Shown piece after piece: positions 18,576 through 28,649 of a stretch of DNA of 64,000 bases. This DNA comes from Perkinsela sp. pyNocScin1 (Eukaryota; Euglenozoa; Kinetoplastea; Prokinetoplastida; Perkinselidae): contig CAXHTR010000008.1 of the NCBI GenBank assembly GCA_964019655.1, forward strand, positions 1,302,001 to 1,366,000. The letters run 5' to 3'. The notes under the pieces were generated by a model. That model saw nothing but the letters and a program-made list of their open reading frames with translations. It was not told where the DNA came from and made no database searches. Positions within the stretch are counted from its first letter, which is position 1. Each line of letters begins with the position of its first letter. The translations under genes were made by a program, and so were the position numbers.

Positions 18576-18998
18576 TTAGAAGCGCTCACCGCGGAGACGG
18601 CGGGCGAGCTGGATGTCCTTGGGCATGATGGTGACACGGCGGCCGTGGATGGCGCAGAGGCAGGTGTCGGCGAAGAGGTTCACGAGGTGGGCCTCGGTCG
18701 CCTCCTGCATCGCGAGGACAGCGCTCGCCTGGAAGCGGAGGCCGTCCTTACCGGTCATAGCGATCTCGCGGACGATGCGCTGGAACGGCAGCTTGCGGAG
18801 GAGAAGGTCTGTCCCGCGCTGGTAGCGGCGGATGTCGCGGAGGGCAACAGTGCCTGGGCGGAAGCGGTGGACCTTCTTCTGGTTCTGCGACGTTGACTGT
18901 GAGGCCTTCGCGGCGGCGGACTTCTTGCCCTTCGTGACAAGAACTTCGCGGGGGAGCTTGCCCGTGGACTTGCGAGAGGATTCCTTTGTGCGTGCCAT
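18576..18998 (-). CDS. H3: Histone H3, divergent tail
   Basis: A 140-residue H3. The tail begins [13 protein letters not shown], keeping K4 and K9 in canonical context, but the K27 region is replaced by a Ser/Gln-rich stretch ([10 protein letters not shown]). The core has [25 protein letters not shown], and [12 protein letters not shown] where most eukaryotes have FKTDLRF. The lysine corresponding to K79/K76 is kept and GLRFQ is the trypanosome form. It ends LRGERF. An acceptor (TATTTTCTCAAG) sits about a dozen bases before the ATG. Given a DOT1-like enzyme in the same window, core-lysine methylation is likely. Confidence 0.97.
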   Translation of the reverse strand: MARTKESSRKSTGKLPREVLVTKGKKSAAAKASQSTSQNQKKVHRFRPGTVALRDIRRYQRGTDLLLRKLPFQRIVREIAMTGKDGLRFQASAVLAMQEATEAHLVNLFADTCLCAIHGRRVTIMPKDIQLARRLRGERF

Positions 18999-19091
18999 TT
19001 TGCGTATTTACTTGAGAAAATAGACTACAACAGTGAAATATTTAATGTCAAAGGCCCTCCTGCCCAAACCAGGCTAATTCTTCAAGTCTCT

Positions 19092-19535
19092 TCATTTATT
19101 GGCTGAGAAGACGGTGGCGTCCTTCGTGTTTGGCTCTTCAGCGAACTTGGCGGCCTCTTCCGCGGAGAACGACGCCATGTGCTTGACCCAGCGGTACACC
19201 GCCGTGTTGCCCTCGCCGAGGAGCTTGTGGAACGCCGCGACGTCGGCGGGCGCCGGGAGGTCGCCGCCGAGGAAGGGCTTGTCGCCGCTCTTTGCGAGCT
19301 TCTTCTCGACGTCGGCGACAGCCTGCTGCGTGATCTTGAGCGACGCGATGCGGTCCATCCAGCTCACGATGCCCTTCATCTTCTTGACGATAAAGCCGCG
19401 CTCCTTCTCGTTTTCGAGCAACAAGTTCTGGAAGAGCTCGATGTCTTTGGCGGACGGGACGTCGCTCGCTGCGGAGGCGGTCTCCTTGATGTGCGGCAGG
19501 GCCTCGTTCATGTGCTTCGCGATGTGGCTGGCCAT
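19092..19535 (-). CDS. eEF1B N-terminal (GST-C-like) domain protein, lacks exchange domain
   Basis: A 147-residue protein resembling the N-terminal domain of eEF1B-alpha/beta: PAPADVAAFHKLLG and AVYRWVKHMASFS match the ADVAVF...RWYNHI pattern of that helical domain, which binds the gamma subunit. The first half (KDIELFQNLL...IVSWMDRIASL) looks like a second, more diverged copy of the same unit. The C-terminal nucleotide-exchange domain is absent and the ORF ends cleanly (FSANK), with no sign of a break. It may be an accessory eEF1B subunit or a paralogue. High codon bias suggests strong expression, as do its histone neighbours. Confidence 0.65.
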   Translation of the reverse strand: MASHIAKHMNEALPHIKETASAASDVPSAKDIELFQNLLLENEKERGFIVKKMKGIVSWMDRIASLKITQQAVADVEKKLAKSGDKPFLGGDLPAPADVAAFHKLLGEGNTAVYRWVKHMASFSAEEAAKFAEEPNTKDATVFSANK

Positions 19536-20102
19536 TGTATTCTCTTAAGGAAGCTGAAAAATTTTTCAGAGAGAAAAATCTCAAATTATCAATTTGAGAC
19601 AATTAACAATGACGGGCCAAGACTTTCCAAAAAATGGACGAATTCACCATCAACTTTCTATTTTGTTGAAGGCTCTGAGCAAGCTTGTTCACTATAAATT
19701 CACGCATAACGCAGTGTTTCACCGAGTTTTGTACAAAAAGTTTTCCTGACCCCCATTCTCGGATGTTCAGAAATTTTTCCTGTGAGAATAGTCAAAGTGC
19801 CTTTCAGAGCAGTAAAATGAGCTCTTTATGTGTTTAAAGACCTATATAGAGGGAGCCCTTATTGCTGAAACACTGGCATGACTTTCCAGGCAAAAAACTA
19901 TTCATTTTTCAATTCATCTTGCAATATCGTCATTTCTTCCACTTTTCGCCTCAAAGTGCTCCAGAATCACGCAATCCACTTTCCATACCAAAACTCCTTA
20001 TTTTCTCTTATATAGGTGCATCTGAACATTAGGAAGAGATTAAAGAAATTCCCAAAATTTTTAGGCTTTGGATACTCACAAAAAGTTTCCCTCCAATCCC
20101 TA
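19536..20102. other. Intergenic, no gene seen
   Basis: AT-rich spacer between BOP1 and the eEF1B-like gene. No ORF with coding character. Confidence 0.5.
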
Positions 20103-22220
20103 CTAGGACTCGACCCAGGCTGCGACTTCGCCCTTGTCGCTCGCTGTGAAAATCCACGGCTGCCGCGGGTGGAACGCGCTCGCGAGCACCTGCGAGCCCG
20201 CCTGGAACTTGAGGTTGCGCAGCGGCACGAGCGCGGGCGCCGTCTCGAGGTCCTCGTCAGCTTCAATAATGCTTCGGCTGTGGAAGATGGACACGCGGCC
20301 GTCCGCGCCGCCGACGCCGAGGAGCGGGAAGCGCTGGGCGCTGCGATGGAACACAACGCTGAGCTGCGGCACGCCGGCCGACGGCGGCGGGAACTTGTGC
20401 GCGGGCCGCTCGTCGCCGTCGGGCGAGAAGAACATGATGGCCCGCGAAGCGTCGCCCAGCGAGGCGCACACGACGTGTCCGCTCAGTGGGTGGACGTCAG
20501 CGGCGGCGAGGCTCGTGTGGACGCCCGGGCGCAGCCGGCGCACGAGCGCCTGGTCCTTGAGGTCGAAGACGTAGCCCGCGGTCGACGTGACGACGAGGAA
20601 GTGCGGCGCATTTTCGAAAAATCGGCAGTCGACGATCTTGGTGCCGTCCTTGCACAGCGTGCGCAGCTGGAACGGGCAGATCGCCTTCTGCGTCTCGAGC
20701 TGGAGCAGCACGACCCGCCGCTGCCTGACAGGGTCGTCCGGCGCGACGACAGCGACGTAGTCGCCCATCTGGTGAATAGAACCCCCGCGCACTGCGCTGT
20801 GGAAGCAGACTGTGAGCAGGTGGCCGTTGTCCGCGCCCTTCGGGAAGACAAACGACGCAAACTTGTCGTCAGGAACCTCTTTGGTGATTGGGCCGACCGC
20901 CGCGCGCTGTTTGTCGACTTCAGCTTCAGAGTGGATGAAAAGCGGGTCGGCCTGCGGCTCTGCGAACGAGAAAGTCTTTTGGAACTTGCGGCGGCGCTTC
21001 GTCGCCTCCTCGGGCGTCTCGTCGTGCGGCCTGTAGAGCGAGGCGACGGCGGCAGCGAAGAAGTGCACCTGCGTGTCGGCACCCGCCGCGACGTAGGGGC
21101 ACGCCTCGACGGGGCTGAACTGGACCCATGAGACGGGCGCGCGGAGGTCGTAGTGCTTGACGAGGCGGCCGCTCTGCACTTCGAAAATGCGCAGGAGGTG
21201 GTCGTCACAGCCCGTCGCGAGCCACTGGCCGCTGGGCGAAACGCTCATAGAACGCACAGCGGCCGTGTGCCCGCGGAACTCCATGGCGAGGAGCTCGGGG
21301 AAGGGGCGCAGGTCGCGCGGCGCGGGGAGGCGCGGCAATAAGTCGTCGGGGTTGGCGATCTTGAGCTTCTGGCGCTTGACGCGCGGGAAGAGGTACAGGT
21401 CGAGGCAGCGCTGGTAGCGCTCGTCGAGGGTCCGGTCGTACCAGGGGACGTGGCGGAGGCACTCGTAGCGCGTCGGCAAAAAGGTGGCGCGGATGCTCGA
21501 CTGCTCGGCATTATTGGATAAAATCTCGGCGCGCTCCGCCTGCGTCGGCAGCAGCTCGGGCGGCGGGTTGTAGCTCTCGGCTGAGTCTGGTAACGGCGTC
21601 TCGGGCGCTGCGATATAGCGCGGGGACTGCCGGCGCCAGGAGTCCTTCCAGAGGTCAAAGTCGAACTGCGGCGAAGTTTCAGCGAACTCGGGCTCCTTCG
21701 AAGGCCCTTTGGCGGGGCGCGGCTTGCGTACCCAGATGCGCTTGCTCGTCGTGCCGCGCGTGAAAGGGTTGTCCTCGGCCGATATTTTGACAGTGTCCGG
21801 CGGGAGGTCCTCGTAGGGGTCGTAGGTTTCTGACAAAAAGCGGTTGTGCACGAGGTTGTGCAGGATCTGGAGGTCGGCCGTCGTGAGCTTGATCTCGGCG
21901 TTGTTGTGCAGGCGGTCGAGGATCGTCTTGTAGCGCTCGACGTTGCCGCGCTGCGTGCTGGCGAGGAGCTTGTCGAGGGCGGCGGGCTCGGCCTTCGCGA
22001 GCTTCGCGCCGTCGGGGCCGTAGCCCATGTGGAGCTCGTCGTCGTACCACTCGAGCGGGACGTCGCCGATGCGGTTGAGCGGGTTGTCGGCCTCCTCGTC
22101 GCTGCTGCCGACGCAGCCGTGGATGTCGACGACGGACTGGCCGACGACGATCGTGCGGGGCGGCGGCGGGGTTGGCTCCGCGAGGGGTGTCGCATCGCTG
22201 GGCGTCGGTTCTGGCTCCAT
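20103..22220 (-). CDS. BOP1: Ribosome biogenesis protein BOP1/Erb1
   Basis: A 705-residue protein; the start is at MEPEPTPSD because the 33 open codons upstream lack an ATG, and an acceptor (CATCTCTTAAG) lies just before it. The N-terminal BOP1NT domain shows NRIGDVPLEWYDDELHMGY and SYNPPPELLP. It is followed by the conserved CLDLYLFPRVKRQKLKI block and a WD40 propeller starting at FRGHTAAVRSMSVSPSGQWL (~residue 370). BOP1 with Pes1 and WDR12 (PeBoW) processes 27S/32S pre-rRNA in the nucleolus. Some WD repeats are degenerate, as usual in the family. Length is typical (700-800). Confidence 0.93.
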   Translation of the reverse strand: MEPEPTPSDATPLAEPTPPPPRTIVVGQSVVDIHGCVGSSDEEADNPLNRIGDVPLEWYDDELHMGYGPDGAKLAKAEPAALDKLLASTQRGNVERYKTILDRLHNNAEIKLTTADLQILHNLVHNRFLSETYDPYEDLPPDTVKISAEDNPFTRGTTSKRIWVRKPRPAKGPSKEPEFAETSPQFDFDLWKDSWRRQSPRYIAAPETPLPDSAESYNPPPELLPTQAERAEILSNNAEQSSIRATFLPTRYECLRHVPWYDRTLDERYQRCLDLYLFPRVKRQKLKIANPDDLLPRLPAPRDLRPFPELLAMEFRGHTAAVRSMSVSPSGQWLATGCDDHLLRIFEVQSGRLVKHYDLRAPVSWVQFSPVEACPYVAAGADTQVHFFAAAVASLYRPHDETPEEATKRRRKFQKTFSFAEPQADPLFIHSEAEVDKQRAAVGPITKEVPDDKFASFVFPKGADNGHLLTVCFHSAVRGGSIHQMGDYVAVVAPDDPVRQRRVVLLQLETQKAICPFQLRTLCKDGTKIVDCRFFENAPHFLVVTSTAGYVFDLKDQALVRRLRPGVHTSLAAADVHPLSGHVVCASLGDASRAIMFFSPDGDERPAHKFPPPSAGVPQLSVVFHRSAQRFPLLGVGGADGRVSIFHSRSIIEADEDLETAPALVPLRNLKFQAGSQVLASAFHPRQPWIFTASDKGEVAAWVES

Positions 22221-22952
22221 TTGCAGACTCTTAAGAGATGATGAAAGGGATGAAAGTATTTTGAAGGTAAAGTCGGTGAGTTTTTCCCTGTAAGGGGTGG
22301 TGAGAAAATAACAGATCAAAGTTAAACAAGTGGAATGACATAAAATAGAAACTTACTTGACTTGTGTTGGCTCAAATGCTCTCAAAGCACTTTCGAGCGA
22401 CTTTTGCGAGAGCTCAGATCATCACAGGGGCTGCCCAAAGGTTGCCGTACTGATTTCTGGACGTGGTACTGGAAATTGACACAAGGTGGTATAGGCATTC
22501 ACTGTTCATTAGCTATTCTTCGAATCCTATTCTTCGTAATTTTTTTGGACTTGGAGCAATTCCAGTCGAGGTAGCCCTCGGATGCTTTTTTTTTAAACGC
22601 CTTATAGCCTCGCCTAGCCTCATAGACTTGGGCCTCCGGAGAATAGTGAAACTTATCACAAGCGGTGACTACGCTCAAATAAATGGGTGAGCTTACAAGC
22701 GATAATACTCGAGAATTTGAAGCCCAATAAATATCAAAAATTTCGATCAGGCCCATCACTCGACTTGCCCAATTTCTGTGCAGATAATTCTCTCGGCGCC
22801 AAGATATGGCGAGCACCCGCCTTTGTCCCAACTCCAAATCATTTCGCCATTATTTACTTCCAAAAAGAAAGAATTCAATGAAATCCGTAGCCCATCCAAC
22901 AGCTATGCCATCACCCACAAGGGCAGCGATAGCAGTGCAAATGTACATTTCC
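22221..22952. other. Intergenic, no gene seen
   Basis: AT-rich spacer. A 112-codon minus-strand frame (22499-22837) has AT-rich unbiased codons and no recognisable similarity and is not called. Confidence 0.45.
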
Positions 22953-24386
22953 TTATTCATGGGGGTCTAAAAACGCGCGATTCCTGCTGCTCGAGCCGCT
23001 CTCCGCGCTCTTCAGCGCCTGGTAAAAGGCCGGGTTCGTGCGCTCGATGACGCTCGGCTGCTCGACGATGCACACGAAGAGCGCCATGACGCCGCTCACG
23101 ACCGTCCCGAAGACGGCCTGCGAGACGATGAGCCCGACGACGAGGCCGGCCCCGTAGCTGATAGCCCAGCCGTGCTCGACCCCGGGGAAGCGGTAGAGCA
23201 GCGCGCACACGACGCCCGAGAGCTGCATGACGAAGAAGCTGAGCATGAACATGGCCATCCCAGTAAAGTCGTCGTTGACGATCGCGCTGATCGCCGAGGT
23301 CTTCACGAGCTTCCACGTCTTTTTGGCGGACTCGATGTACGGCGTGCCGTAGATGGCGATGTGCACGAAGGCGTAGCGATTGAAGTACTCCGCGAGGCCC
23401 TCGAGCGTGTTGAGCAGGCACCGAGCGATCGCCTTCAAAAGCCGGTTGTTCTCGCGGTCGCTCCCCATAATCGCACGGCATATCGCGCACAGCGTGTTGA
23501 TGACAGCGACGATGAGCGACCCGAGACAGATAGACCCAAAGCTGAACGAGCACGCGCGCCGGAGGGCCCCGAGCGTCGGGTTGCGCGGCATCGCGCCGCC
23601 AGTGAAGTACCACATCGCCACGACGCCGCACGTCGTCGCGTGGATGACGCCCTGAAGCACATTGACGCCCCAGAAGAAGAAGAGGAGCCACACGCACAGG
23701 GGTACGAAGTGCGTGGTCTCGAGCTCGGTGCCGAGCCACTGGGACGCCCCGGCGGCCCACAGCGCCATAAAACCGACCTGGAGGGCAGAGATGGCCAAAG
23801 GCGTGGCGATCATTCCGCCGTGGCGGTAGACTATGCGTGCGCACTGCTCGATGCACAGCGCCGCGAAGCGGATGCGGTGGCGGAAGAGGTAGAGGAACAG
23901 CGCGTGCAGGCCGAAGACGGCCGTGAGGGCTATGACCCCGCCGATCTCACCGGCCACGGCGGAGGTGATGATGCCTGCGAAGTACATGCCGAGGAGGAGG
24001 CCGTTGCCGGCGTAGATGATCTGGGCGGCGTGGGCGCGCGCGAGCGACAGCAGGCCGATGGACGCAAAGTACGCAGTCGTCGCGGCAGTGAGCAGGAGGA
24101 AAACGCCGCGGTGGGCGCTCAGGGCGATGTGCTGCGCGTCGGTAGCAGATACCTCGGCGCCCTCGACGGCGAATATGGCTGTGTTGGGGTGGGATAGGCC
24201 GTGGATGCCGAAGGCGATGGTGACGACCATCGCAGCGATGAACAGGAGCGCGGCCCAGACGTCGTTGTACGGCCGCGCGTCGCTGCGGATGGACTCCTCG
24301 GGCGGCAGGAGCGGCTTGTCGTCGCGGACTTCGTCAAAGGTGCTGGATGTGGGCATGGCCCCCATGGAGAAGTTGGCGGATGGCAT
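22953..24386 (-). CDS. Choline transporter-like protein (CTL/SLC44, Pns1 family)
   Basis: A 477-residue membrane protein with about ten hydrophobic helices after a 50-residue polar N-terminus. The C-terminal half carries the family signature: NRYAFVHIAIYGTPYIESAK, preceded by the short helix ARCLLNTLEGLAEYF and followed by paired helices with ISYGAGLVVGLIVSQAVFG. The middle contains GGAMPRNPTLGALRRACSFS, matching the PxxP...R-A-x-x-x-S-x-G-S loop of CTLs. These proteins move choline or ethanolamine; the trypanosomatid relatives are poorly characterised, so the substrate is inference. Start at MPSANFSMG. Confidence 0.88.
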   Translation of the reverse strand: MPSANFSMGAMPTSSTFDEVRDDKPLLPPEESIRSDARPYNDVWAALLFIAAMVVTIAFGIHGLSHPNTAIFAVEGAEVSATDAQHIALSAHRGVFLLLTAATTAYFASIGLLSLARAHAAQIIYAGNGLLLGMYFAGIITSAVAGEIGGVIALTAVFGLHALFLYLFRHRIRFAALCIEQCARIVYRHGGMIATPLAISALQVGFMALWAAGASQWLGTELETTHFVPLCVWLLFFFWGVNVLQGVIHATTCGVVAMWYFTGGAMPRNPTLGALRRACSFSFGSICLGSLIVAVINTLCAICRAIMGSDRENNRLLKAIARCLLNTLEGLAEYFNRYAFVHIAIYGTPYIESAKKTWKLVKTSAISAIVNDDFTGMAMFMLSFFVMQLSGVVCALLYRFPGVEHGWAISYGAGLVVGLIVSQAVFGTVVSGVMALFVCIVEQPSVIERTNPAFYQALKSAESGSSSRNRAFLDPHE

Positions 24387-25077
24387 TTGGAAAGTTAGGA
24401 TTGAATGAGGGGTAAAGACACTGTAAGAAATGATTGTTTACTGGCAAATAACCGACAAACAAAAATTTTCTTACTAAAACTGAGTGAATCTCGTCGAAGC
24501 TATCAGCATGGCCGATATGGCGCGTCGCGCGATCGGTATGCTAGCGAATCGACTTGTTGTCCTCGAATTCTATCATGGCATGAGTGTTTGCACAGTCCGA
24601 TTGAGATCCACAGTGTGACTTCGGCCAAAAATTTATCAAAGCGCAGATCAGTGGAATGTTACAGTTTTCATTGCATTATTTTTATTTGCAATGCTACATT
24701 GCGTTGGCCTACAATGAGCATAATGGATCGTGCGCTCTTTGCGCGTCGGGCTCCGCAAACTTCCAGTCAGAAGTCTTCACTAGTGAGAATGATAGTATTT
24801 ATCTAGTGAGAATGACAGCCTCGCATTTATAATCCCGGACCTGGGACAAAACTTCTCAAAGTTTCTACAAGAAATCGATACTGAGTGTATTCCGCATCTC
24901 GTATCATCTCCGCGAGATGATGCACAGCCTAAACCTCCACCTCCTTTGCCTATTCTTACCACTCTACCAGCATTCGCTCAAAATCTAGAAATTAAAATAC
25001 TTTACAAATTGTACGCCATCCGAACCAACTTCCCCCTGATTACATTACTATCTGTCGTTTATGAAATTGCTATCGCT
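24387..25077. other. Intergenic, no gene seen
   Basis: AT-rich spacer between eL18 and the CTL gene. Short frames on both strands lack codon bias. Confidence 0.45.
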
Positions 25078-25653
25078 TTACTTCTGGGCGTACTTGAAGG
25101 ACTTGACCTTCCACTCGCGGCTGCTGCGCTTGCCACGGGCGCGCTCGTTCTTCTTGTTGTCGCACTTGGGCTTCGTGTGTGATCCTGGGGTGCCCGGCGC
25201 GCCGTACTGCTTGACGACCTCGCGGCGGCTCTTGCGGCCGCGGAGGAGGAGCGTGTTGCTGCCCGTCGGGTTCTCCGCCGCGAGCTGGTCGAACGTGAGG
25301 CACTCGCCGCCGGCGGCGACGATGCGGCGCGCGGCCATCTTCGAGAAGCGGAGCGCGCAGACGCGGAGCTTCGGGACGCTGTGGAGGCGGACGTCGTCGA
25401 GGACGGCGGTGGGCACGACCACGGTCTTCTCGCAGTTCTTGCCGGCGAACTTGACGATGCGGGAGAGCGACATGTTGGCGCGGTTGGTCTTCGAGAGGCA
25501 GAGGCGCTTGTAGATGCGCGCGTTGAACTTGGACTCCGTGCGGCGCGCGAGGAAGCGGTAGAGCCGCGCGAGGGAGAGGACGTGCGGGTTCTCGCTCTTT
25601 GGTGCCTTGCGCTCAGACCGGCGCTTGGCGATGCCCTTCATGTCTTTACCCAT
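25078..25653 (-). CDS. RPL18: 60S ribosomal protein eL18
   Basis: A 191-residue ribosomal protein of the large subunit. Diagnostic stretches are LYRFLARRTESKFN, RLCLSKTNRANMSLSR, DDVRLHSVPKLRVCALRFS and PTGSNTLLLRGRKSRREVVKQ. The C-terminal extension is basic (SSREWKVKSFKYAQK). Length matches the family (~180-195). It is intact, and codon use is extremely biased to C/G endings, as expected for a highly expressed gene. Confidence 0.97.
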   Translation of the reverse strand: MGKDMKGIAKRRSERKAPKSENPHVLSLARLYRFLARRTESKFNARIYKRLCLSKTNRANMSLSRIVKFAGKNCEKTVVVPTAVLDDVRLHSVPKLRVCALRFSKMAARRIVAAGGECLTFDQLAAENPTGSNTLLLRGRKSRREVVKQYGAPGTPGSHTKPKCDNKKNERARGKRSSREWKVKSFKYAQK

Positions 25654-25812
25654 TGTGTGTTAAATAAAACAAAATTGGGAGAATTTGCGATTTCTCGAAG
25701 AAATTCTCTTCAATTGTATTGAAAATGCGTGCACACATCATATCAACATCGAGCGTATTAGTCTGTGGAGATTTTTTGCAAGTCATAGCCCATCGAATAT
25801 CCCTTTTCTCAT

Positions 25813-28572
25813 TCAGTTCTCTGCCGTTCCGGCGAGCCCCCAGCTGTCGTCCACGGGTGCGGCCGGTCCCTTCTGCGGTGACCCGGGCTGCGTCGCGAAT
25901 GGTGTCACAAAGGTCGGCGAGACGGCTTTGGCCGTCTGTGCGTGGCCGGCAGCGGGGCCCAGGGTGCTGTCCACTGCACGCAGTGCCTGCGGGATGGGCA
26001 GGTCGTACTTGCGCGCCGCGCGGACGACGGCCTCGTTCGACACTGGTATGACGCGGTTGGATCCGGCTGTGCGGAACAGCAGGTCGCTCGGCTCCGCCTC
26101 CGGCGACTCTGCTATGCTTATTGGCGCGATGGCATCGTCCTGGGGCACAGTCGGCAGGCGCTCGGCTCGGATGGGGGAGATCGGCTTGTAGTCGGGCACC
26201 TCGTACGTCGTGAGTGCCTCCAGGTTATCTTGGATACTCGCCGCCCGGGGCTGCGCGTCCGCTGTCAGCGCTGCCGCCTCCTTCGAGACCCTTTTGAGCT
26301 CTGGGCTCTCGGACCCGAGCGTTGGCGCCGGCGTGCGGCGGAAGGAATGCTTCTGCGGGGGCTTGAAGACGAATTTGGACACGCGAATGACTGCGGGGCT
26401 GTCGTCCGAGGTCTCCGCCCGCTCGAGCTCGCGCTTCTCGAGGAACTCCTGGCTGCTGTACTTGGGCGGCAGCGGGAGGTCGAACCGCTCGGCGCTCGCG
26501 ATGACGTCCTTCTCTGGGATGTCGATGATGCTGTCGTCGACGGCCGTGCGGAACTGAGGCTCACTCTCGTCTTCTGGCTCGGGCTCAGAGGCGTCGGTCT
26601 TGTCAGCCATCGTGGCTTCCTCTCCAAACTGGCTGAACTCGAGGTACTGGCTCGGGAGCTGGCTCTGGGCCTGCGGGGAGCCGTCCTCAACAATGCTCAC
26701 AGAGGCACGAGCGTCTGGTGACGCTTCATCGCTGTCTTCGTCGGTCTGGGCTAAAGGTGTTGGTGCACTCGGCGCAGGCGCTGCTGGGGACATATTGAGC
26801 GACTGTGGGACCTCATCAGTAGGCATTTCGGTCTGCGTGCGGGTGCGAGACGGCGTCGACGGGTCGTGAAACTGGAGCGAGGTATGGGAGATGACCTTTG
26901 GTTGCTCTTCGCTCTGTACAGTGCCTTTGGCAGGCGACTGCTCATGCGCTTTCTGCTCGTAGCCCTCGGGCAGCGGGACGTCGAACTTTTTGGCGGCGGC
27001 GAGAACAGCCTGCTGCGGGACGCTGATCACCTCGCCCGTGGCCATGCGGAAGTTTGGCTCGGGGCTGATGGTCGGCGACGCCGGGGCGGGCTGGGCGGGC
27101 AGGCTCGGATTCTCGGGCGACTCCTCGGCGATGAGGTCGTAGATGTCGTTGTGGAACTCGCGCGACTCGGTGATCTCCATGGAAACCATCGCTGAGCGCT
27201 CGGCCATTGGCATATCGGTAGCTTCAGCGTTGGTCGCAGAGATATCGCTTTTGTTCGAAACAGAAGAGCGTGCTGACAGGGGAGAGTCAGCTGGGCTCTC
27301 CTTTTCAGCAGGCAGAGAATTAGGCTCCCCAGTCTTAAGCTGTGAGGTACTGGCTGAGGCATACTGTGATTCTTGATTCTCCATCGTATTATCTGATTTT
27401 TGATCGACATGGATCTCTTCTTGTGATTCCTTGTCTTCTTTAGGAATTTGCGATGGGCTCTCATCCTTTTGCACTTGATCTGATTCCGTTGCAGGAGCTG
27501 CATTATCCTCCTTCACATATTCAACAGGAGTGGGTGCTTCTGCTTCATCGTCCTTCGCTTCACTCGCTGGCTGGGAATGAACCGCATCGCTTGCTCCATC
27601 TTCTTGCATTCGTACTGCAGTGTCTTCGACTGGATTTTCGATAGTACTCGGCGCTTCAGCTTGCTGAGCCTCTTCGACCTTCGCTTCACTCGCTGACTGT
27701 GAGGGATTCACATCGCTTGCTACAGCTTGCGTGTTTAATTCAGTATTTTCGACTGGTACAACTGACTGCACTTCCTGTGGAGAAGGCGTTATCGTATCCT
27801 GTGATACCAGCGATTCCATGGCAAGAGGGGCCTTCTCCTCCATTTCACCACCCTGGTCTTTGCTCTTCTGCGAGACACTGAGCGTTGTTCCCTGCGTTAG
27901 GTCATCAAAGTTGAGCATCTTGGGTGGCGAGTCTTCGAGGTCAGTTCCTTGCGCTTTGGACGAAGCCTGCGAAACAGCCACCTTTGCTGCTGATCGTGGC
28001 ACTGCGAGGGCCCTGTTCTCTTCTTTCTTGCGGGTTGTCGATGAGAGCTGCGGGCTCTTCTTCACGCTCGCCGGGGCACTTGGCTTTGCACTCTTCTGCT
28101 GTGAGGCTCGCTTCGCAGCGGACAAAGAGCGGCTCGGTGGGGCTACCGCCGTTCGCTTGCTCGCTGGCGTCACTCGGGCAGAGCTCGGTGTCACTCGCTT
28201 GATCGCACTGGGTTTTTGCGCAGACAGGGGAGTTTTCGATGGTGGCTGCGGCTTGGCCCGTTTTACAGCTGGCGAGCTGACGGGTCTCGGTGACTGCGGC
28301 ACACGCTTCACAGCGGAAGTAACTTTACTCACCGGTTTCGGTGCTGGAGCCTTCGTTTTCGACGGCGGCGTCCTGGCACGTGGGTCTGCCTTTTTCACCG
28401 ATGAGACGGGCGTACTCTTGGCCTTTGCGGGGGGCTCCTTGACTGGCGTGCGCCGTTGCTTGGGCGGCGCCGGGGTGCCTTTCGGCGCTCGGCACATCGA
28501 GCAGAGCTTTTTGGTCGCATTCTTGTATGTACAGCGGTTGCAGACCCAATACTCAATCTTTTTTGGGGGCAT
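25813..28572 (-). CDS. Large low-complexity protein with RanBP2-type zinc finger and a novel repeat
   Basis: A 919-residue protein. The N-terminus has WVCNRCTYKN...LCSMCRAPKG, a RanBP2-type zinc finger with one residue fewer than usual between the cysteine pairs. Residues ~30-230 are a basic Pro/Ser/Lys-rich linker; ~230-480 are acidic and Glu/Ser-rich, which suggests disorder. From ~500 a unit of about 37 residues occurs three times (near 503-539, 670-708 and 827-864): FRMATGEVISV...KKFDVPLP, FRTAVDDSIID...ERFDLPLP and FRTAGSNRVIP...RKYDLPIP. I do not recognise this unit. RanBP2 fingers bind RNA, ubiquitin or Ran, so a nuclear role is likely but unproven. The coding frame is unbroken. Confidence 0.8.
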   Translation of the reverse strand: MPPKKIEYWVCNRCTYKNATKKLCSMCRAPKGTPAPPKQRRTPVKEPPAKAKSTPVSSVKKADPRARTPPSKTKAPAPKPVSKVTSAVKRVPQSPRPVSSPAVKRAKPQPPSKTPLSAQKPSAIKRVTPSSARVTPASKRTAVAPPSRSLSAAKRASQQKSAKPSAPASVKKSPQLSSTTRKKEENRALAVPRSAAKVAVSQASSKAQGTDLEDSPPKMLNFDDLTQGTTLSVSQKSKDQGGEMEEKAPLAMESLVSQDTITPSPQEVQSVVPVENTELNTQAVASDVNPSQSASEAKVEEAQQAEAPSTIENPVEDTAVRMQEDGASDAVHSQPASEAKDDEAEAPTPVEYVKEDNAAPATESDQVQKDESPSQIPKEDKESQEEIHVDQKSDNTMENQESQYASASTSQLKTGEPNSLPAEKESPADSPLSARSSVSNKSDISATNAEATDMPMAERSAMVSMEITESREFHNDIYDLIAEESPENPSLPAQPAPASPTISPEPNFRMATGEVISVPQQAVLAAAKKFDVPLPEGYEQKAHEQSPAKGTVQSEEQPKVISHTSLQFHDPSTPSRTRTQTEMPTDEVPQSLNMSPAAPAPSAPTPLAQTDEDSDEASPDARASVSIVEDGSPQAQSQLPSQYLEFSQFGEEATMADKTDASEPEPEDESEPQFRTAVDDSIIDIPEKDVIASAERFDLPLPPKYSSQEFLEKRELERAETSDDSPAVIRVSKFVFKPPQKHSFRRTPAPTLGSESPELKRVSKEAAALTADAQPRAASIQDNLEALTTYEVPDYKPISPIRAERLPTVPQDDAIAPISIAESPEAEPSDLLFRTAGSNRVIPVSNEAVVRAARKYDLPIPQALRAVDSTLGPAAGHAQTAKAVSPTFVTPFATQPGSPQKGPAAPVDDSWGLAGTAEN

Positions 28573-28649
28573 TGTCTGAGATTACTAGTAATTTTAATTA
28601 AATTCGGAGAATTAGGCCTTGTAATCGAAAATTATACGAATTATGTGCT

